From positions 310,001 through 374,000 of the forward strand of contig RDEW01000033.1 of assembly GCA_011109175.1 (NCBI GenBank): a DNA stretch of 64,000 nt, in the 5' to 3' direction. This document shows positions 1 through 10,019 of this stretch, piece by piece. Made by a program: the position numbers and the translations under genes. This DNA comes from Dicyema japonicum (Eukaryota; Dicyemida; Rhombozoa; Dicyemidae). Every line of letters begins with the position of its first letter. Position 1 is the first letter of the stretch. The notes below the pieces were generated by a model that did not search any database, was not told the DNA's origin, and worked only from the letters and a program-made list of their open reading frames with translations.

Positions 1-744
1 TTAATCTCTATGACATACTAATGTGGGAGGTAATGGCTAACATGTTCATCTAAACACGTGGTTTATGGAAGACTTTTTAATTTGAATAAAATGACCACAA
101 TTATAATTAGCACGTGTTATGACGATAAAATTTTTTAGACTCGTATAAATCTATTTCACAACATTAAGGTAATGATTATTTGTTAGTTATTCTTATTTAA
201 TACTTGTAGGCAGTCGAATCAGAGTTACCCCCTAAAATCGCCTTTGAAAGTATTTGATAGAACCTCCCGATACGTTCTTCCCTTGAACGATCGTCTCTTA
301 AACTATCTCCCTATTTTGAAAAATACCTTATTTCTTTTTTTTCTGGAAGAATTGGTCGGAGTCTCTTGTCAACATAAGAATCCCTGTTATCTCCCAAATT
401 GTTTCCCTAAGGTTTCAGGCCTTCTCCAATCTTGTCTAATCACCCCATTCCAGTGACACTATCGTCTTGATGTATAGTGACAACATTATAGTCGCTTGTC
501 GTATTCCGTATTCAGCATCTGGCATCAAGAGATATAAATGCAATTGCCACTCTTACAATTCGCAGAATCAAAATGATTTACTTGACTTACCCCTATTCTC
601 AGATTAACTCCGAAAACTACCAACAAATTACAACTTTTAAGAATTCTCTCAATATCCTCGATGCAAAGAATCACTCTACAACTCAATGAGAAATAAACTG
701 TCTTAATAGCGGCAGAAAACTACCTTTCTGGATCAAGATTATGG
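1..744. other. Non-coding or unassigned AT-rich sequence
   Basis: I recognise no gene here on either strand. An open stretch near 244-456 (+) encodes no motif I know and has no sign of neighbouring exons. Confidence 0.4.
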
Positions 745-1376
745 TGGGGAAATGAGAACAGCGGATGACCTCGATGAACTACGGAAGCAAGCGAGAAGGA
801 AAAGCAGAGAATTGTTAGAACGGATAGTAAAGACACAATGCGGGAAAACAGTCGATGCGAAGGAATTGCACCCACTGTCCTGCAGAAGAAGCGCCGAAAG
901 GGGACCACGTCATGCTGCTCTGACCGATGTGATCGTCAGAGCTCTGAAGGCTACAGGCTTTCCAGCACAGCTTGAACCAGTGGGTCTTGACCGAGGAGAT
1001 GGAAAAAGACCTGACGGGATGACCCTTTTCCCTTCACGTCTGGAAGATCTTTGGTCTGGGACGCAACTTGTGTAGACACGTTCTCAAGCACGAATATTTT
1101 CAAATCGGTTCAGACACCTGGAGCAGCTGCTTCGACTGCGGAGAACCTATTTCTTGCCTCGGGTATCGCTAACAATTTACTTCTGTTGCGACCGAATCAT
1201 CGGGAGCTGTTGGTCCAATGACGGCTGAGTTCTTGCGAGAACTCGGAGGATTGCTTGCCAGAAAGAAAAGGGATCAACGAGAAGGGTTATGGCTAAGACA
1301 AAAGATTGGAATGGCCATACTCCGAGGGAACTCGTTCGCAATTCACGCAGCAGGCTTTCAACTGACATCTGTTTAA
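745..1376 (+). mobile_element. Chimeric LINE fragment: group A 3' end joined to group B C-terminal domain
   Basis: The first ~90 bases encode the extreme C-terminus of a group A element: [17 protein letters not shown] matches SADDLDTLRELARSRGS at the end of the copy ending at 15285. From about 836 the frame passes directly into the group B domain: [43 protein letters not shown], then after a frameshift a decayed counterpart of WDATC, ESSGAVGP, FLRELGGLL and AILRGNSFAIHAAG. Both parts are on the same strand with no spacer. The 3' end (caactgacat, then T-rich) matches the group B copy at 48028-48412. It is non-functional because of frameshifts. The join could reflect template switching or a deletion between adjacent copies. 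Confidence 0.8.
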
Positions 1377-2172
1377 TTGTTAAAAAATTATTTTGTTAAA
1401 AAAACACAACATTTGAACTCACAAATACTTAACCAATATAAACAAAGCTATAGCATATCAGCAACGCATGAGATAACATGGTGACTTGTTAGTTCCAAAT
1501 AATACTGATTAGATTAATATACGAATTTCCCGCTAATTTGTGAATGTGGATTGATATCCCATTCTCAATCAAAATTTTATCTAATCGAAAATATAAAAAT
1601 TATTGAAATAATGTGGTAAATCAAAAATTGACAAAATTATCGCTTGATTAGATTAAATAACGTCAAAATCAATTTCCGCATAAAATCATGAAATTCTTAG
1701 GAAGAATTTATTAAACGTTACACTATTCAAAGACTTAACTTTTATTCCCTAACAAATATGTTATTTGAGAGTTTTTCGAATCATTCTATTTTATTTGACA
1801 ATTGTGTTCCATGTGATCTGTTCATTTATTATTATTTAAATTTTCCACAATCGTTTATTATACAGTTATCCTGATATGTAGAAAGTGATTCTTCTAAGAG
1901 GAGAAATGTTATGAGAACATTTTGGTTAAATAGCTGCAGTAATCTCTTTTTACTGAGATATTTAATCGACTGAGATAACTGAAAATTGGGAATTTTGAAT
2001 TAATCTAAAATAAAGAGGTCAGTTGGAATATTAAAGATACGGGAGTTAGCTAATTTTGAAGAATTTTCATTCAAAATACTCAATAGTGGTTTGTCTGATT
2101 AATGCAATGAGAATGTTAATTGTGTAATATAGCGTGAACAAAGTTTAAATTTGTTAATACCGCATTTTTGCA
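1377..2172. other. AT-rich intergenic sequence
   Basis: I see no coding signal. It probably contains the promoter of the receptor gene that starts at 2173, but I cannot point to a specific element. Confidence 0.4.
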
Positions 2173-3687
2173 ATGCTAGTTGCCATTTTTGCTATTCCTG
2201 TTATTTGTGAGTCTATAAAATTCAATTTATTCATTTATAATCAAATTGTAAGCTTTCAGACAGTCTATCCGGGATCTCCGTATTCCCAAAATCCCTCATA
2301 ACGGAATCGAATCAAGTTGATGTAATCTGCCAAGGAAATGCGTCCGATAATCGTGTAAAATGGAGAAGAAATGAGAAAGATGTTCAGTCAAAGTAATAGC
2401 TTAACCAATATTTAGTGACCACTACAAGATGAAAGAACTTTCTCCGACAGATGTCATTCTATCTATAGCAGTAAATAATGATACTGTTGGGGACTACAAG
2501 TGTGTCTCAGAAAAGAGTTATGAATACGATACCTTCTCACTCAACACTCAAAGTAAATAATTATTTTAACTTATATTTAAGATTCTATAATCAACTATAG
2601 TGGCTGTGAGTCGATTAAAGCAAATGTATATAATGAAGTGTTCATTCAATGCTACGTGCCCTCCAATAAAAATGATCTTTCAATATATTGGAACAGAGGT
2701 TACCAACAGTTGGAAGGTAGAGTAGTGCTAATCTCAGATAGTGAGAGAGTGAAGATAGAACCGTTTGGAGTACGTATTTTAAATTCAACATTGGAAGACG
2801 CGGGCGAATATTCTATGATGGTTTTGGAAGAAGATTTGTACTTAGGCTCAGTCTCTATGAGATTGACTATCATCAGTTTGCTTTTTCAAACATTTTAAGT
2901 GAATCCGATTTTTGACTTTACGTCTCGAATACTGAAAGTTGGAACAGAACAAAATATAACGTGCAAAGTAAAGTCAAATCTGGAAGTAAAAATACAGATA
3001 ATTGATCAGAAAACTAAAAAAATACCAGTAAATTTAAACCAAAAAATATAGAATCAAACAATCGTCACAAATACTTATAGACTTTACAATGTAACACAAT
3101 CAACCATTCATCTCGAGGATATTAAGAAAAACACTAATTATAGTTACACGTGTTCGGCCATTGGGGACAAAAACTTCTTCCAAGCAGAGGCCAACTTTAC
3201 TTCATTGGGTACGGAAAAATGGTTAGTATTTAGATCTTCCCAAAAGGGTGGTCCTGGCATCCTATGGGACTAAGGTACGGTGGACTGTCCCGGATGAATA
3301 TCGGATAATTCAATACATTGTGCGGATTGCTTCAAAAGTGCCCTTTCTAGCTGATAACTTTACATTGAACGCCAAAACTCAGGAATTCGACATACGAAAC
3401 GTGGTAAATAGCACGGGGACCTTTAACCTTACATTATGGGCTGTAAATGAACTCGGAATTTCCCCACCGTCGACGATTTCCATAAAATTTTTTGGTTATT
3501 AGACGTGGGTAATGACTTAGCTAAACAAAGCAAAAGTAATAAGAAAAACAATAAAACGTTCGCCATTTTGGGAATCTTTTTGGTTGTCATCATTGTAGGT
3601 GTGAGCTTTGTTGTATATATTCTCTACCGGAAAAATAAATACTCAAATAGAATCAGCAACAGGTTGATTAATCTGCATATATTTTAG
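2173..3687 (+). CDS. Immunoglobulin/fibronectin-III single-pass membrane receptor (8 exons)
   Basis: Probable type I cell-surface adhesion or signalling receptor. The start ATG opens a hydrophobic signal peptide (MLVAIFAIPVI). Removing seven GT..AG introns (53, 23, 29, 24, 24, 25 and 26 nt) leaves exactly 437 codons. In order they give: an Ig-like domain (Cys in VICQG, Trp in VKWRRN, second Cys in DYKC); a second (FIQCYVPS, IYWNRG, LEDAGEYSMMV), which lacks the second Cys; a third (NITCK, SYTCSAIG); one FN3-like domain (VRWTVPDEY, LTLWAVNELGISPPS); a transmembrane helix near 3550-3630 (ILGIFLVVIIVGVSFVVYIL); and a tail of about 20 residues. The short tail shows no obvious kinase or adaptor motif. 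A further possible 3' intron near 3663 would shorten the end by a few residues. I cannot assign a specific ortholog (NCAM/fasciclin-like is one possibility). Confidence 0.85.
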
Positions 3688-4117
3688 TATATAATAGTAC
3701 TCTTTATTAGTTACGGTATTTTCTAACAATAAATTTCCTTTTTAATGAATTTTACTTTATTTTGGTATTTCTCATTTCACGGCTGCTGCTGTCCAATCAC
3801 ACTAAACAATGTTTTGGATTTCCTCTACGTGTTGTGAAAAGAGTAACGGTATATTTCAATGGGGAAAGAAGAGAAAGATGATTGGAAAAGAAGTTTCATT
3901 TCGACTGTGGAAACTGGGTATACCCCTATTATATGTTAAATAATTCTTAACCTTTTCCAGGTAGATCTGGGGTTATTAAATAAATTGCTAGTTTTGGTCG
4001 TAAAAGTATTTTGAAACATTTATTACAACAAATTGTTAACAGTAAACGTTACAAGGGGAATGACCAAAACATTTGAGATGGTTGACACTCCTTGAAACTG
4101 TCCCCAACCGACTGTGC
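3688..4117. other. Intergenic sequence between convergent genes
   Basis: No feature recognised. It separates the 3' end of the Ig/FN3 receptor gene (+) from the 3' end of the small unknown gene (-). Confidence 0.4.
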
Positions 4118-4501
4118 TCACAACATGCTAAAATAAATCTTCGTTCTACAGTTTGATTCTTCATTACTGTTCGAGTCGTGGAATATTTCCACAGAAATAC
4201 AAGACATTGAGACCTTACTTATGTGGGAACATGATTTTGTCTCATTTTCAGACAAACTCGCGGACTGGCTGATGTCTTGCATAATGGAAAGAGCCTTGTT
4301 CAGATCGTCGTGAAGTTCTATGCTGTTGTCGTCAATGTCGTAGCAGGAACCTTTCTTGATTCGAGAATTTACTGAATCGAGAGCGTTTTTTATTATCCGG
4401 GAGGACTCCAACATTTTCGTTTTGTAGACTATTATAAGCCAATAACAACCATTTATCTCATTATTGTGGTAATTTATCAATTTCTGAGCCAATTCGTCCA
4501 T
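4118..4501 (-). CDS. Small hydrophilic, probably helical protein of unknown function
   Basis: I do not recognise the family. From the ATG at 4501 the frame reads MDELAQKLINYHNNEIN, then SSRIIKNALDSVNSRIKK and LHDDLNKALSIMQDISQSAS, a spacing of hydrophobic residues typical of coiled or helical segments. A 21-nt GT..AG segment inside the frame, after the codons for NNEIN, can be spliced out and yields 120 aa; leaving it in also keeps the frame open. A 22-nt intron-like segment lies just upstream (about 4526-4547), so a further 5' exon is possible, but I found no clean start there. It lies downstream of CNNM on the same strand. No signal peptide or membrane helix is seen. Confidence 0.45.
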   Translation of the reverse strand: MDELAQKLINYHNNEINGCYWLIIVYKTKMLESSRIIKNALDSVNSRIKKGSCYDIDDNSIELHDDLNKALSIMQDISQSASLSENETKSCSHISKVSMSCISVEIFHDSNSNEESNCRTKIYFSML

Positions 4502-4673
4502 CAAGATTCTATTTTTTTCATATAAATCTAAATTATACACTTCTGTTACCGATCAACAAATAATCAGACAAAATTTCCCGCCATCATTCAATTAATCAGC
4601 TTCACCATCATAAAATAAAAATTAAAATATCTCCCAATAATATAACTAAATTTCCAACTACTAAAATTAAGAT

Positions 4674-6683
4674 TTAATTATTTAAAAAATAAATTTCTCC
4701 CATAATGTCATTGACAGGCCTGCCTAGCAATGGTGGTAGTCCTAAGAGCCACATTGTACTGATAAGAAGTGATCTAAACTCAAAGGAATGGACAACCATA
4801 ATGTACTGCACATCCCCGATTGCCTTCAGAACAAAGTCACACTGAGGATTTAGCTTATTTTCTATATATTAGTAAGTAGGGGACCTGAAAGAGCCTCAAC
4901 ACCGAAATAGGAGAAGGGACCGACCTCGAACTTCATTTCGTCAAAGCCGACAGTGACTTCGAGTTTTCCTGAGACAATCAACACGAAGTAGTCGATAATC
5001 TGGTTTTTCTGGTAAATAAAGTAATCTGATGCGCAGCCAGAGGAGGACGAGAGACATTTTCTCACCATCCTCTCCAATATTACATCTGATATGAACTGTT
5101 CCCCAAAGGGTTTAATGGCTAAAGTAAGAATTACTACAACATCTTAAGAAGAGCATCACGGCATTTGTCATCGGGGTCAGAATAGGAATCGCGGTGGAAT
5201 TAGTTCCCAGTTGAGTCATGTCCTCTCGAGGAATAACCCTCTTTATCCTGCTTCGGTTATCAACTGAGATAAATCCCACAAATACTGATAGTATCGGTCT
5301 CGTCAATGATCTCTGCCTGAATGATCTCTTCAATAATGTCTTCGAGGGTCAATATCCCCACCACCGCCGAGGGACTGGTCTTATCTGATCGTCGAATGAT
5401 CACCATGTGAGACTTTGCTGAAATTACCATTATTCTGTACCGGTAATGAAGACTTTGAGCATGTAATCGAGAGGAGTGTTCTCAGGGACCGTCAGCAACT
5501 GGTGAGCGTAGAAATCACAGATGGTTCGGAGAGGGAGACGGTCTTCGGGGTCAGCGACCATGAGATTTTTCACGTTGAGGATTGAAACTATGTCGTCGGT
5601 GGTCCCTTTGAAGATAGGAATTCGAGTGAAGCCCATTGAAGATATCTTTTGGAGAGTCTCAAAGTCGAGGATCGAGTCGTAGCTAAGCATGAAGACGTTG
5701 TCGATATAAGTCATGGCATCTCCCACGGTTTTTTTACCAATTTGGAGGGCCCCGTTGATTATGTCCATCTCGTTGTTTCGGTAGTCGACATTCCGTCTGG
5801 TCTCGATGGAGATCAGGGCCATGAGTTGTTCGTTGTTGTACCCTCGACCAATATTCTCTCCAATAGCCCACGTGAGCACGGTTGATACGGGAAATGATAG
5901 TGGAAAAGTCACAATCATGAAAAATTTTGTCAGCCAGATGGTTTTGGCTCCAATCATAAGGGCATTCCGTGAACAAATGGCCTGGGGGATGATTTCACCG
6001 ATCACCACAATGAACATTGCAGAGATTATGCCCGCCACAAACCCCGATCCCATGATTTCGTTGAGGAGAATGGTCATTGTGGTCATCACAAACACGTTTC
6101 CGAACAGAATTGTTGATAACAAATAATTTCCATGTTTTCTGACAGGTTTGATTTTCTTGGCGTAGGCTTTCTCAGTCTTGGAGCCAGACTGCTCGAAGAT
6201 CTCAAGTTCTATCAAATTCAGGGACATTAACCCCAAATTGAGACCACTGAAAACCGCAGAAAGCATTAGACAGATGATAATCAGCAAAATGTTAATCCAT
6301 AATGGGATAGCCAAGCGAGGATTAGATACCACGGTGACAAAAATCTGAGGTCCCTGGTGCTGCCAAACGATGTCCTCAGTAGCACAGACGTAGTATCGAC
6401 CTTCACGGGGGAACTTGACGGACAAATCGATGTAAAATTCAAACAATTTAGAAGAATTCGTAAACACAAGGGAGTTGCCTCCACAAACTCGTGAATTTTC
6501 TGTAAAGGAAATATCTTTAAAGCCGCTTCCGATTGCCCTCATTTTTAAAGGAAGAGAAGAATATGCGTGGGTTCGATTGTTTTTTAGGAAAATTGAGTCG
6601 TCCACTGTGGGAGAGAACCCCAATACTTGTGGAAAAGACGAAGAGACGGTCACAGTGAGAATGCTAATAAATATTGTCAGCAT
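4674..6683 (-). CDS. CNNM: CNNM-family (ancient conserved domain) divalent metal transport protein
   Basis: CNNM proteins are plasma-membrane proteins involved in Mg2+ transport. Five exons with four introns (23, 22, 22 and 23 nt; the first at 5418-5440) give exactly 640 codons. Domains in order: signal peptide ([16 protein letters not shown]), an extracellular domain of ~110 aa, the DUF21 membrane block (hydrophobic segments starting near residue 130; [22 protein letters not shown]), a CBS pair (GFTRIPIF, then in exon 2 [14 protein letters not shown] and DNRSR across the exon 2-3 junction), and a C-terminal cyclic-nucleotide-binding-like domain ([29 protein letters not shown]). The start is the first ATG with a signal peptide. 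An upstream TTG is not needed. All four junctions restore the order of motifs seen in vertebrate CNNM2/4, so the call is firm. Assignment to one paralog is not possible. Confidence 0.95.
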
Positions 6684-6723
6684 CGACAAATACTTTGCAT
6701 ATTTTGTATTAATGCGATATTAA

Positions 6724-7667
6724 AAACATTATTTATTTTTGAGATTTGAATTTATAAAGTTAATTTTAATTTACCAAAATTTTTGTAATTCTTGTTATTA
6801 AAATTGCTGTTTTTTACTTTTAGTAATTTAACCGGAAAATTTAAAATTCGCATCAAAGTTTCGTAAGACTTTCAAGGTAAATTGAAAGATTAGACGGACA
6901 TTCCTCAAAAACTATAACTGGACTAAATCGATTTGTTTAATCAATAGTTTATAAAATCCTATTATTAAATCATTCATAAATTTTGTCGATTTGTTAATAT
7001 TAATTTTATCCAATTTTTAGTCTACACATCTTGAGGGATTCAACCCCGGCACGACAGATTGCAAGTATCGCAACCTTTACCTGAGGATTATTTCTGGAGA
7101 TTCAGCACCAAAGCCATAAGTTAGATCTGCCATGGTGTCTATGGGTATAAATGTTCGACTCCACCGAGAAAATTACTTACTAAACATATCCGATCATTCA
7201 TTCAAATCTAACACTTTAGTTTGTTAACCACTAGAACGGAAAACAAGGCCAGACCGAAAATAGAGTCATCGGTCTCAATTCTTAGTCTATGACTCTTGAA
7301 ACACTTCTACTGAACAACAACAGAGATTCATGAAGACGGATAACCTATCAAACAACTCTTCTTACAACATTTATTTATTACTTCCTGATATTGGGTGAGT
7401 TCCAGAGTTTTTTTGATGGATGATTAGGCATATTGCACTTTTCGGAAACTACAGGCCGACCATAAGAAAGTGGTTTTGGGTGGGAAGAATATAATTTTTA
7501 AATTTAGTCGAAGATATACAATTTCCCAAGCAGGGATGACATAGTTATTGTTGTTGGAATGAACTGTGTAAATAAGTGTTATACTCCTTAAGAAGAAAAG
7601 AAAAAAAGCCACGGTCTAAAGCAAGTTGAGTCTTCTTTGATTTTTTTGTGGGAAACATATTTTTCAA
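6724..7667. other. AT-rich intergenic sequence upstream of CNNM
   Basis: No gene recognised. A tRNA-Cys-like stretch on the minus strand near 7030-7095 has a B-box-like sequence that lacks one base, and I do not accept it as a tRNA. The region should hold the CNNM promoter. Confidence 0.35.
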
Positions 7668-7790
7668 AGAAAAGGGATCAACAGAAGGGTTATGGCTGAG
7701 ACAAAAGATTGGAATGGCCATACTCCGAGGGAACTCGTTCGCGATCCACGCAGCCGGCTTCATCAACTAACATTTGTTTCTTTGTTAAAT
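7668..7790 (+). mobile_element. 5'-truncated group B LINE 3' end
   Basis: About 100 bases encode the final residues of the group B domain (KRDQ, RQKIGMAILRGNSFAIHAAGF in one frame, with a one-base gap against other copies), followed by caactaacat and a T/A-rich 3' end. It closely matches the ends of the copies at 33455-33790 and 48028-48412. Extreme 5' truncation is typical of target-primed reverse transcription. Confidence 0.8.
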
Positions 7791-8184
7791 AATTGTCTTT
7801 AAAAAAATAAATAAATAATAAAAGAAATGTGTCAAAGTTCAAAGCCACTATTTTTGAGTTTTTGACGAAAATGATTGTTGTTTAGTGACAGACGAGATTA
7901 TTTGTTGAATTTGGGGTGGTCAGTACTGAAAAGGATTATAGAGGATTTTTCAGGCGAAGGGCTAAGGAGATTTCGGTTCAACCGGAGGAAGCAATTTTAA
8001 AATATTCTTAGAGGACTACAGAAGCGGTGGATACGTCACAGTGGCGTGTGGCAATTACAATATCATTAGAATAAGAAGGAGTAGTGCAGTGGCATTTGTC
8101 GGTAAGTTAACACCAGAGAGGACCGAGCCTTGAGAAACGCAATTTGGCCGTTATTAATAACGAGAGTAGGTTGAAATGATGTGA
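7791..8184. other. Unassigned sequence with one exon-like open stretch
   Basis: Between about 7968 and 8150 (+) one frame stays open and reads like protein (FLEDYRSGGYVTVACGNYN, then IIRIRRSSAVAFVG) before stopping. I could not match it to a family or find convincing flanking exons, so I do not call a gene. Confidence 0.2.
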
Positions 8185-8250
8185 TGCTATGGAAATCGAA
8201 CCCACAGCTAATTACAACTCAAGCAACAGCACTAACTACTGTGCTGAAAT
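8185..8250 (-). repeat. tRNA-like Pol III promoter sequence (SINE head candidate)
   Basis: On the minus strand an A-box-like segment (GTAGTTAGTGCTG) is followed about 40 bases later by a B-box (GGGTTCGATTTCC at 8191-8203). The spacing is that of a tRNA gene, but the arms do not fold into a good cloverleaf. It is best read as a tRNA-derived repeat head. Confidence 0.4.
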
Positions 8251-8511
8251 GAAAATCTCAAAAATCACGGTAACACCAAATTAACTATTCACGCGATTCC
8301 GACACTCTCCAGCAGAGACTTCATCTTGGCCGTTGCTCCTTTCTCAAACCCGCACAAGTACGTATAGGGCGTAACAAAGATTACTCATAGTTGAACAAAC
8401 ATGCAACTCGGTTCTTACTGTTTAGGAATTACAGAGACATTGGAGAGGAACCATTCCTAAATTCAGTCACTCTCACTTTTTGCTACCACTGATGATTAAA
8501 TTAAAAAATTA

Positions 8512-9125
8512 AATTATAACCCCGGCTTCGCCAGCAAGTGGGAAGCCGGCGACCATCAGAGAGCGTGCAGTCCGGACAGACCGCTCCCAGAGATCCTCGA
8601 CTTTTGCATCCGGTGGTCCAGGGCAGGGAAAAAGGTCCCGAACTACTCTGCAGCCAGAAAGGGTGGTGTCCACATCGTAGGCGAGCCAGTCCGATTCTGA
8701 TCTTCCTCGGAGCGATTGTTCCGTTGGACTGATATCAGGGGGGAAGCGCTCCAAGACTTTGTTATATTGAAGTGTCCTAATGGCCCGTGTCGAAATGAAA
8801 TCATGGATTCGGCGGGTCCAAGTTGAGTCTTCTTGAGGGGGGGGGGGGGGGTCTTCGACAAGGCTCTTTGTAGGTCAAAGAGGGTCCTGCGTATGTATCT
8901 GCGGTTTTGTTACTTAGCAGAGCGTGAACTGGTGATTCGGGTCGAACGACTGCCGTAGGAATTGTAAATTACGCATTTCCAGGTGGTCATAGAGTGGGAG
9001 GATTTTCGACTCCCAATGTAAATGGTCGGTGGGGTTGACTTTAAGCAGCCAGTTATTATTCTCAGCGCCGAGTTTTGCACTTTCTGCAGTTCTTGATTGA
9101 TGGAATCAGTTTGGTCCCTTTTATT
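8512..9125 (-). mobile_element. 5'-truncated Jockey-like LINE 3' end
   Basis: Closely matches the last ~600 bases of the long element at 58920-62090: QELQKVQNSALRIITGCLKS, then decayed text up to VEDLWERSVRTARSLMVAG and a 3' tail reading ggttataattt. It is 5'-truncated near 9105. It carries a run of about 15 G at 8836-8850, where the other copy has about seven G followed by TGA, and several further one-base indels. Non-functional. Confidence 0.9.
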
Positions 9126-9648
9126 AGACGATATTAAATATATGTAAACTAAAAACATGAATTATAATTTAAATTTATAAACTAATTAATTAGTTGATGT
9201 GGTACGAAATACTGCCGAGTCTTGCGCTAGTTTGTGCCTTCATGAACGCCCCTCCACCTGGTCTCTATGGTTCAGAACTTCTTCCTTTTTAAAGGACATG
9301 TTTGCCATTATATTTATTTTGTAGAAATATACAAGGAATTATGAAAATGCGTTCAGGACCTTCAATGTTTCGTGAGAGATCGTCGTCTCACAGGGAATGA
9401 GTACGTCTGCAATGTATTTGCCCTAATTTATACTAGAATATCGATGCACTTAACTAACACCCATTACTAATTCTAATAAATTTGTTTTAACAATTTCAAC
9501 CTCGTTTATATAGACCGTCGGGGAGATAATCTGTGTATTGAAATATAAAATACCAATAATATTGCAAAATTACATTAAGATTTGAACTACAAAATATAAC
9601 TGTTAGAAAATATATATTTGTATTATTATGTGCACTTATTTGCACTAG
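9126..9648. other. Unassigned AT-rich sequence
   Basis: No confident feature. A minus-strand open piece near 9340-9420 (IADVLIPCETTISHETLKV) looks exon-like, but I could not connect it to a gene or family. Confidence 0.25.
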
Positions 9649-9935
9649 CCGGGTGGCAAAGGCATAGTGGTTAGGTGTCGGGTTCGATTCTCGCTGCTGT
9701 TCACCTGGTGGAAGGTTCCACGCATCTACGATGCTAAAAGGGCTTGACGAGTGACGCCGTCATCACTGGATTGTCTAGAAAGGACCCACACACAAGAAAA
9801 AGAAAAAGAAGTGAAGATCATTCCTTGGTTCTACGATTAGTTAAAATAAACTGTTCTTTACTTAAATAAAGTGTGTGTCCTGCCTATGCGGAGCTATATT
9901 ATGGCTCTCGTGAAAAGGCTGTTATTATTATTATC
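9649..9935 (+). mobile_element. tRNA-derived SINE, family 1
   Basis: Head with A-box-like ggcatagtggttag (from 9661) and B-box ggttcgattc (9681-9690), then a tRNA-unrelated body and a tail ending in ggctgttattattatta. The same unit occurs in the opposite orientation at 58583-58912. This copy has lost about 18 bases between the two boxes compared with the other. It has no coding capacity, so it would depend on a LINE for mobility. Confidence 0.85.
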
Positions 9936-10019
9936 GCTGTCATAGGACTTACAAAGCATGTGCAACACGAGTTAGCAAATCACTAGTTAATTTCATCCAC
10001 TTCCTCCTATTAAAGCCGC

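Noticed and set aside
5649-6723. Several plus-strand open frames (for example 5649-5885, 5806-6126, 6475-6723)
   Set aside because: They are antisense to the well-supported CNNM exon and show no motif of their own.
7030-7095. tRNA-Cys-like sequence on the minus strand
   Set aside because: The B-box lacks one base, the T and acceptor stems do not pair, and the D arm is poor.
8836-8850. Run of about 15 G as a possible G-quadruplex regulator
   Set aside because: It lies inside a dead LINE fragment where the related copy has about seven G, so it is slippage or assembly expansion.
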